DNA of 64,000 bases. It comes from Planoprotostelium fungivorum (lineage: Eukaryota > Evosea > Variosea > Cavosteliida > Cavosteliaceae). Shown here piece after piece: positions 58,150-64,000 of this stretch. A program made the position numbers and the translations under genes. Position 1 is the first letter of the stretch. Every line of letters begins with the position of its first letter. The stretch is taken from assembly GCA_003024175.1 (NCBI GenBank), contig MDYQ01000006.1:243784-307783 (forward strand), written 5' to 3'. The notes under the pieces were generated by a model. That model saw only the letters and a program-made list of their open reading frames with translations. It did no database searches and was not told the origin of the DNA.

Positions 58150-59105
58150 ATGTCCAACGCTATTCCATTTCAATATGAAAACACTCCTGACCTCCCGAGA
58201 GCACCCAAGGAATTGCACGCACCTTCAGAGGATGAGTTATCTACGATGACTCCGGCCCAACAGAGGCTGGCACAGTTACGAGCGAAGGCGGTATGTATGA
58301 AGAATATAATATGTGTCTTATTCCATTCAGAGTGCAGCTCGTCGAAAGAATCATGCCGAAGCCGTAGCAGAAGATGCGAGAAACAAAGAGGATGCACACA
58401 CGAGGGCTGAGAAGGCGAGACAAGAATACAAGACGAAATTGGAGAAGGAGGAAGAAGAGTTGAAAGAACAAGGATTAGATCCCAAGAAGGAGAAGATGTT
58501 GAATACAACAGCAGCGGAGGCAGAATATCAAAACGCATGGAAAGACAGAAAGAAGGATGAATCTTTCGGTTGGGGACGTGAGTCCATTCACGATCATCTT
58601 CGTACCATTGACATCTCTCCATCATTCCATGTTGTCTGACTTGATGAAATAGAATTCAATACAGAGAAGGATTACAAAGTGTACCACAAGCGAATGAAGT
58701 CCGCCGAGAAGGTGATCCCTCATCACCTTCCACCCTCGTCATCGCTGACCCACCCAGGTGTTCTCCCAATACGACGAAGCCAAGGATAAGACCAGAGAAG
58801 AGGATTTCTTCCCCACCGCTCACAATCTGAACTACGGACAAGGAAAGACGGACACGAAAGAGAAGGTGGAATTCTTACTGGACGAGATGGGAAAAGCGTG
58901 AGTGGGAGAGAGAGAGGAGAAGAATGACGCGAGAGACAGACGACAGAAGAACAGAGAATTCTCTCGCAAGCGCATCGCACCGGAGGGAGCGTACGTCAAC
59001 TACATCAACGACAGGAACAAGGAATTCAACCGACAGGTCTCGAAGGCTTACGACAAGTACACGGTGGAGATCAGGCAGAACTTGGAGAGAGGAACGGCCA
59101 TATAG
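58150..59105 (+). CDS. SYF2: Pre-mRNA-splicing factor SYF2
   Basis: SYF2 is a small spliceosome protein of the NineTeen-related/intron-binding complex. The start MSNAIPFQYENTPDLPRAPK (58150) leads to LSTMTPAQQRLAQLRAKA and a long charged helix (AARRKNHAEAVAEDARNKED, EEEELKEQGLDPKKEKMLNT). Then come EFNTEKDYKVYHKRMKSAEK, FFPTAHNLNYGQGK and the hallmark C-terminus REFSRKRIAPEGAYVNYIND, KEFNRQVSKAYDKYTVEI and RQNLERGTAI (stop 59105). Five exons and about 240 residues match the family length. It is divergent from the MadBub gene with about 145 bases between starts. Confidence 0.93.
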
Positions 59106-59502
59106 ATGATAAAATGGAATGCGATGAGAGCACATGAGTGTAGTGTACGAACCCGGTAGTAGCTCTGTGTGTGTCAGAGATCGGTTGATCTTGTCATGGA
59201 AGGCTTATATCCAGCGAGTGTTTGTAAGGCAAGCTCAAATCTCCTCTTCTGGGAGTGATTTAATTCGCGATGCTCCTCGGTTTCCTTCGTAGATCTAAGA
59301 GTATGGATGCATCTCAATATTTTACACAACTTAATGCAGGCTGAAGAGTAAAGCCTGACATGGCTCTATTTCTGGGTGACAGTTGCTCATGCAATATCGC
59401 CAAGGTGCACCTCATAAGCTGGAAATCTCTCAGAGATTGTTGTGTTTTCCTATATTCCATTTTACCCTTGACTACATAGGCAGAGCCTAGGGGGGTTGGC
59501 TC
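59106..59502. other. Intergenic spacer
   Basis: About 400 bases lie between two plus-strand genes. The left part should hold the SYF2 3' end and the right part the promoter of the next gene. A short near-inverted pair (aggctgaagagtaaagcct, 59339-59357) is visible. No coherent frame or RNA gene was identified. Confidence 0.35.
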
Positions 59503-61631
59503 ATGGACCATTCAGATCAACCTGTGCCGCCCAGAATGGATCGCATGGCTCCACTTTTGGATCAGCAACTGGCTGAAATGGATGAGGAACCAAACCAACA
59601 ATCTCAGCCATCGTCGAGAAGCCGTCCAGCCTCGGCGTCACAGATTCAACTCCATCCTACAATCACTCCATCGACGTCGTCATCTTCTCTCTTGAAGAAT
59701 CCCCTCAATTTCAGAACACCCTCTTTCAATGCCCCTCTAGTCAAGTCCACCTCGAAGCCGACGCTGGTCCAAGTCTCTGCTGCACCTCTGGTTCCATTGC
59801 CTAGTATACCATCATCACCTTCGTCTGACGCGCCTCTTCTGATTTCACCGAGAGAGATCTTGCCAGCCCCAGTTCTACAAGGTTACATCCCCAAAAAGAG
59901 TGATTCGGGTGACCGTCGCAGAGATAATCTGGGGGACAGTATGGAGGTGATCGATCTGAGGAGATCTCTCAGAACTGGCAAGTTCATCGTCAACATAACC
60001 ACGAATACCGCCGAGGTAACGAAAGAACCTGCCACAAATCCCACCGAAGCATGGATCAACTCCTGCGGCGATGAACAATCGGTGAGCGTTGAAACATCTT
60101 CGGTCGTTGATGTCTTTGTCAGTTGACGGCTTCTGTCGATGAAGCAGGAACAGTCATCTTAGACTACACGGCAGAACCTCTCACCAACAGAGAGATTCCC
60201 GTTCTGTTAGGATGGGCCTTTCTGGTCGTCATCGAGTTTGGGATCATCATCGGCGGTCTCATGCTCCTCCCCTTGCCTCACACCGGCTACGCGTGGGTCA
60301 TGGCCACCGCTTGGTCCTTCGTCATGGCTTTCATCACCTTTTTAGTGGCCGGAGAGCTGTGGCTCTTGTGGTTCCCACACATGAAGAGAGGGAGTATCTG
60401 GCACTGGATTCCCTGCTTCGTCTGGCAGGCCCTCCTCATGATCGGCAACGGCGTGTGGATCGGCATCCTCTTCATCCCTTTCAGTTCTCTCCCGGCCTCT
60501 CTACCTTACCAACCCTGCACGCTTCTTTTCATCTTAGGATTGACAAAGGAAGAGAGAAACGACCCAGAAGTCAGGGTGAGCTGTTCGTCGATCGATGAGC
60601 TTCTGACGTTCTCAGACAAGACTGAAATCCTACTGGAACGCTATGACCATGATGTTGGGCTTCTACATCTGTTCTGGACTGTACATCATCGCATTTGGTT
60701 ACACTTATCCTTACCCCGTCGCTCAAATTGTCGTAAATCTTTGGTTCGCCTGTATGAAATATATCCTAAAGCGCGTTCTATATCGGTGAGTAGATACACA
60801 CGAAATCTGAATGAAGAGTACGCCCATACTTACCTCCTCCAGATATATCCACACTGCTGGAGGATTCTTAGCCTCCAACGGAGCGATTATGTTCATGGAC
60901 ACGATGCACCATTCTTTCACCGCTCTCAGCTTTCTGAATCGAGCCAGCTACATCACCATTGTCCTCAATGTCGTCGTAGAGGTATGTCACCGCACATGTG
61001 ATGCATTCATCTCACATTTCGATAGGCCCTCTTCATCTTACGGATGGATCTGGCTTGTTCCGGAGAATATCAAGTGGCCAAACAGAAAATGATATCAATG
61101 GTCAATGTCAGCAAGCTGGACAACTTTATGGATAAGATCATGTATCCCAGCATCAAGCTGACGATGAAGCATCGCATCATGGTGCAGACGGCCAATCTCG
61201 TATCCACCGCTTTTTCATCTATGGTGGGTTTCATCCTTCTCTCGTCGTTCAACTGATCAACTCAGGTGACGATTGTGGGCTTCATCCTCGTGGTGTTGAT
61301 ATCTCGTGGAACCGGCAACAGAACATACTACCCTTACTCCAATGAAGCCATGGCAGGCTTGGCTTTTGGAAAGCTGGTCACACCCATCCAAGGAGCATTC
61401 ACTGTGGTCGTTGGAACGCACTTGTGCCTGGTTGTACTGGCAGGTATCAGTCTGGCTGTGATCAAGCGAATCAACCCACATCTCAGCGTGCTCGCTGCGC
61501 TACGATTTCACAAGGACAACCACCTCTTCAGTCTGGCCACCTGCATCTGTGCCATCGCCTTCCCTATCACCTTCGTGGCGTATCATCAGAGATACGTCTC
61601 CTTCTTCTTCCCAGAACTGTATGTATGGTAA
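59503..61631 (+). CDS. Multipass membrane protein with long disordered N-terminus, unknown family
   Basis: The start is the ATG at 59503 (MDHSDQPVPPRMDRMAPLLD). About 200 residues are Ser/Pro-rich and probably disordered. Membrane segments follow: NREIPVLLGWAFLVVIEFGI, MATAWSFVMAFITFLVAGEL, IPCFVWQALLMIGNGVWIGI, FYICSGLYIIAFGYTYPYPV, SYITIVLNVVVEALFILRMD, VTIVGFILVVLISRGTG, FTVVVGTHLCLVVLAGISLA and LFSLATCICAIAFPITFVAY. The rest includes a basic helix (TMKHRIMVQTANLV). About nine exons, around 600 residues, seven or eight membrane spans. It has no recognised signature, so neither receptor nor transporter can be claimed. The stop follows PELYVW at 61631. Confidence 0.65.
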
Positions 61632-61855
61632 TCGTCATCAAGAACAATAGCTGCAACATTGGCTCGCAAGCACAACGATCGTTGGCATTTATTTCTAACA
61701 GAGAGACATAAAAAGAGCACAATCAAAATTTATTGTTCATGCGGGGGTTTGGACTCAAATTCTTAGATTTGTGATCTTGAGGGTCTCACGGGAGAGACAG
61801 ACTTTCTTTACGAAGTCATGCACACAAGCGATAAGAGATCCCTTTGAGCGCCAAA

Positions 61856-62784
61856 GAAGATTACATCTGGGACAATTACGATGACCCTGATCCTGATTGG
61901 CCAAGACAGAGAACTGGCTTCCATTTTCAGTGAGAAGTGGTTTCTGCACCCACCTAATCGGCTCAAGAAGAAGATGCACATTGCTTCGAAAATGCAACAT
62001 CGATTTCAGGTGAGTCTTCGTATTAAGCATCAAGAGAAACAGACGTACGTTCGACAGGCGGAGACCGTACGATTCACTCTTGCTAAAAGAATGGATCGCT
62101 GAAAGGTGCCATTGCGATGAAGGCAATCAGGAGACTCCCCTCTCTGAGATCAATCGTACTATCGATTTTTGGAGCAACTTACACATGTTTTGGATTCATG
62201 TGAGATCTCTCTTTTGAACGAATATCGAGATGATCATCAATCACGATCTCACACGCTGATCCAGTACAACAATTACAAGAGGATGATCGAAGAGATGAAT
62301 CAAGATGGTACTCAGGGAACACGTCAATGCAATGAAGGTGAGGAAATGACCGTGATGAGAAGCTGATGAAGATAGATATTCGTCGAGTAAGACCTCATCA
62401 ATAAGCCTTTGGGAGGATTCATCATCACGCTTTGATGCAGATACTACTACCCAAGACCAGAACAGATCCAAGCGAGAGAATGAACTTTCAATTTCGTATC
62501 AGCAACGGAATGCTTCAGCTTCATCGAGAGAATTTCATTCAGTCAACGCAAGACCAGAGAAGCCAGCACTCTGCCGTCTTCTCACTCCCAACAGAAAACC
62601 ACTCCTACCATCGTTTTGATCTCTGGCAATGGTGATTTCTCCAATGCATTGAGCGATTACGACAGAAAGGACATTGGATCTTGATCATCAGCGCACCCTC
62701 TTCCAATTGTTCTCTTTTTGAGTTACTCAAAGATGAACATGGGCTATATCAACGTTTGGTGCAGAGACAATTACAGTCTCAATG
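61856..62784 (+). pseudogene. NYN/LabA-like nuclease-domain region, broken or unresolved
   Basis: The stretch reads as coding in pieces. The first is EDYIWDNYDDPDPDWPRQRT, spliced to KKMHIASKMQHRFQ and TYVRQAETVRFTLAKRMDR (a stop at 62100-62102 unless spliced). Around 62590-62650 the reading TPTIVLISGNGDFSNA matches the NYN core (VLISGDGDFSP.L). The expected continuation ERLRQKGHWILIISAPSSNC, SLFELLKDEHGLYQRLV is present but in another frame. A one-base frameshift, or an unrecognised splice, separates them. The final stop is the TGA at 62782-62784, overlapping aataaa. A minus-strand frame is also open at 61755-62126. Working gene or decayed copy cannot be decided. Confidence 0.35.
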
Positions 62785-62857
62785 AATAAACACGATATCA
62801 ATCCACATTTTATTTCCACCGCAATATCATTTTACGTAGAGGACGCGAAAAACCAAG

Positions 62858-63145
62858 ATGAGTGTCGAGGTTGGGGATCTACCGTATTTGGTTAATAAAG
62901 ACCTTTTGCATCTGATTCTTCTTCCTCTGTGTGAAAGCGTCAGGAGAATTGGCTCTCTTGACCTGGCCAAATTTGGCGCCAAAATTGACAATTTATGGGT
63001 CTTGCAGCGAGTTTTGAGAGTGCATATTGGGCGCTCCAATGGCGGAGTGGTAAAGCCCAGCCTCTTGTTTGAGTGTCTGGCCTTTGCGCTCTCGGTTCGA
63101 GTCCGGCGGAAAACCCACCCTTTTTGCTCTCGAGACGAAAATTAG
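62858..63145 (+). CDS. Possible small gene, unknown
   Basis: An unspliced frame begins MSVEVGDLPYLVNKDLLHLI, 74 bases after the NYN-region stop, and continues LPLCESVRRIGSLDLAKFGA to CSRDEN. The first 60 residues look like a helical F-box-type segment, the later Arg-rich part less so. A downstream splice (gaggtaagatcgg at 63250) suggests another exon or an independent transcript. No family was recognised. Confidence 0.3.
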   Translation: MSVEVGDLPYLVNKDLLHLILLPLCESVRRIGSLDLAKFGAKIDNLWVLQRVLRVHIGRSNGGVVKPSLLFECLAFALSVRVRRKTHPFCSRDEN

Positions 63146-63501
63146 GAGAACAAAGAGAGAAGAAACACGGCACACACACGCCGAGAGAGAGCACCAATTG
63201 GCCAGTTCAGACCTGCGAGGATGGATTGCCTCGTATCTGAACACGCTGAGGTAAGATCGGATCATATCACAAGGGTTTAGGGTTTAGGCGTATTGTTCGA
63301 CGCTTATGGCTGGTTGTAGACTGACGCAAATGGTACCATCTTATAGATCTCGAAGAGATCTATCTTTTAAGTCAAAAAAAGTCACCGTAGCGCAAGGCAT
63401 AAGAAAGATATGGCCCTCGTCACACGGACCACCAAGTGAACACATACAAAAAAAATGTACAACAGTCTGGTGTCTCTTGATATGATCTATTTTGATCGAA
63501 T
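63146..63501. other. Intergenic spacer with hairpin and telomere-like repeat
   Basis: About 355 bases. It contains two tandem TTTAGGG-type units (63273-63288) and a perfect 9-bp inverted repeat with a 3-nt loop, ATAGATCTC-GAA-GAGATCTAT, at about 63344-63364, followed by an A-run (aaaaaaa at 63374-63380). No coherent coding sequence. Confidence 0.45.
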
Positions 63502-64000
63502 TTACTCCTTCCTATGTCTCTTGGAGGCGGGGTCATCCTGAGGAGGGAACTGCTTCTTTCTTCCAAAGAGGAAGGGTCTTCTCCTGGCCTCCTCTTCTCT
63601 CCTGGCCGCTTCTTCCCTCTCCCTCTCCTCCTTCCTGGCTTCTTCGTGCTCTTCCATCTGCTTCTTGAAGTCCTTGAGGGTCCTCTTGCTGAAGTTGTAG
63701 GTGGCCTTGTCATAAGGATGGGATTTGACCCAAGAGATCTGGTCCACCTCCTCATCTTCTCCAATGTCGTCGTTCTCAGGAAGATAAGAGGCAGGGTCCA
63801 AGGGGATGGCCACAGGAAACATGACATTGACGTACTGGGTGCCGCAGTTGAGGAATCTGTCCTGGGTGTTGTTGACCAAGTTGTGAACTTGAGGCTGGAC
63901 GATGGACTGATGGAGGATGTCTTGAGTTTGGGGTTTAGGGATACCTGAACCATCACCCCTGTCATGGCTTAGGGTCACAAACAGCCTTGTAGATCGAAAA
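63502..64000 (-). CDS. Partial gene, charged C-terminal protein, unrecognised
   Basis: The last exon starts about 63985 after a candidate acceptor (ctacaag) and reads HDRGDGSGIPKPQTQDILHQ, then LNCGTQYVNVMFPVAIPLDP and ISWVKSHPYDKATYNFSK. The end is an Arg/Glu-rich helix (EEREREEAARREEEARRR), then a basic tail (KKQFPP...SKRHRKE) that looks like a nuclear localisation signal. Stop TAA at 63502-63504. The rest of the gene lies beyond the window. The charged helix and NLS suggest a nuclear protein; the family was not recognised. Confidence 0.6.
   Translation of the reverse strand, partial: FRSTRLFVTLSHDRGDGSGIPKPQTQDILHQSIVQPQVHNLVNNTQDRFLNCGTQYVNVMFPVAIPLDPASYLPENDDIGEDEEVDQISWVKSHPYDKATYNFSKRTLKDFKKQMEEHEEARKEEREREEAARREEEARRRPFLFGRKKQFPPQDDPASKRHRKE

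Noticed and set aside
63031-63115. tRNA-like A box (TGGCGGAGTGG, 63040) and B box (GGTTCGAGTCC, 63094)
   Set aside because: Spacing would suit a long-variable-arm tRNA, but the acceptor arms do not pair, the T-stem has a mismatch and no clean anticodon stem can be drawn. It also lies within an open coding frame.

Overview
The window is a gene-dense piece of nuclear DNA from a protist, most likely an amoebozoan. The genes are full of short GT-AG introns, mostly about 35 to 70 nt, with donors nearly always gtga/gtaa. Nearly all intact families are eukaryotic: TORC2 SIN1, MST/Hippo kinase, MadBub, SYF2, CaMKK, an SLO potassium channel, an EF-hand MscS channel and a PAS hybrid histidine kinase. 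The mix of hybrid histidine kinase, sedolisin, MscS with EF hands and a stand-alone phytoene synthase suggests a protosteloid amoeba such as Protostelium/Planoprotostelium. That placement is inference from gene content, not a computed result. No CRISPR, operon, rRNA or convincing tRNA was seen. Exon ends were read by eye, so splice sites are approximate.

Layout. 1-6040: a partial SIN1 gene, a membrane-anchored aspartic protease and a microtubule-associated-type coiled-coil gene, all minus. 6415-9130: an MST kinase (+), then a small two-pass membrane protein and an unrecognised gene (-). 9434-14018: a low-complexity nuclear-type protein with a helicase-associated-like segment, then UDP-glucose pyrophosphorylase (-). 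14466-19950: phytoene synthase and a hybrid histidine kinase (+). 20330-28801: a run of minus genes: a fragmentary gene, an MFSD8/CLN7-like transporter, a cytidylyltransferase, CCDC6, ARMC1 and a POT peptide transporter. 28802-30055: a gene-poor spacer with nested inverted repeats. 30056-34203: an SLO-type K+ channel (+). 34287-41497: minus genes: an AlaX-like editing domain protein, a nodulin-like MFS transporter, a membrane protein, TTC36 and a CaMKK-type kinase. 41789-42982: a YqaJ/lambda-exonuclease-type nuclease and a small membrane ORF (+). 43081-48177: a TatD-fold protein fused to a zinc ribbon, and a secreted protein (-). 48266-53827: an EF-hand MscS channel and a TPP1 sedolisin (+). 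53950-58003: a MadBub spindle-checkpoint kinase (-). 58150-63145: SYF2, a multipass membrane protein, a damaged or unresolved NYN-domain region and a small ORF (+). 63502-64000: a partial minus gene.

The genes do not form one pathway. Several signalling proteins occur (SIN1, MST, CaMKK, histidine kinase), together with lysosomal proteins (TPP1, MFSD8-like, aspartic protease) and channels (SLO, MscS). The most unusual items are a tenfold array of ABBA-like motifs in the MadBub protein, a TatD-fold pseudoenzyme joined to a zinc ribbon, a catalytically intact YqaJ nuclease in a eukaryotic gene context, a free-standing phytoene synthase, and a four-copy 10-bp motif arranged as two inverted pairs upstream of one gene.
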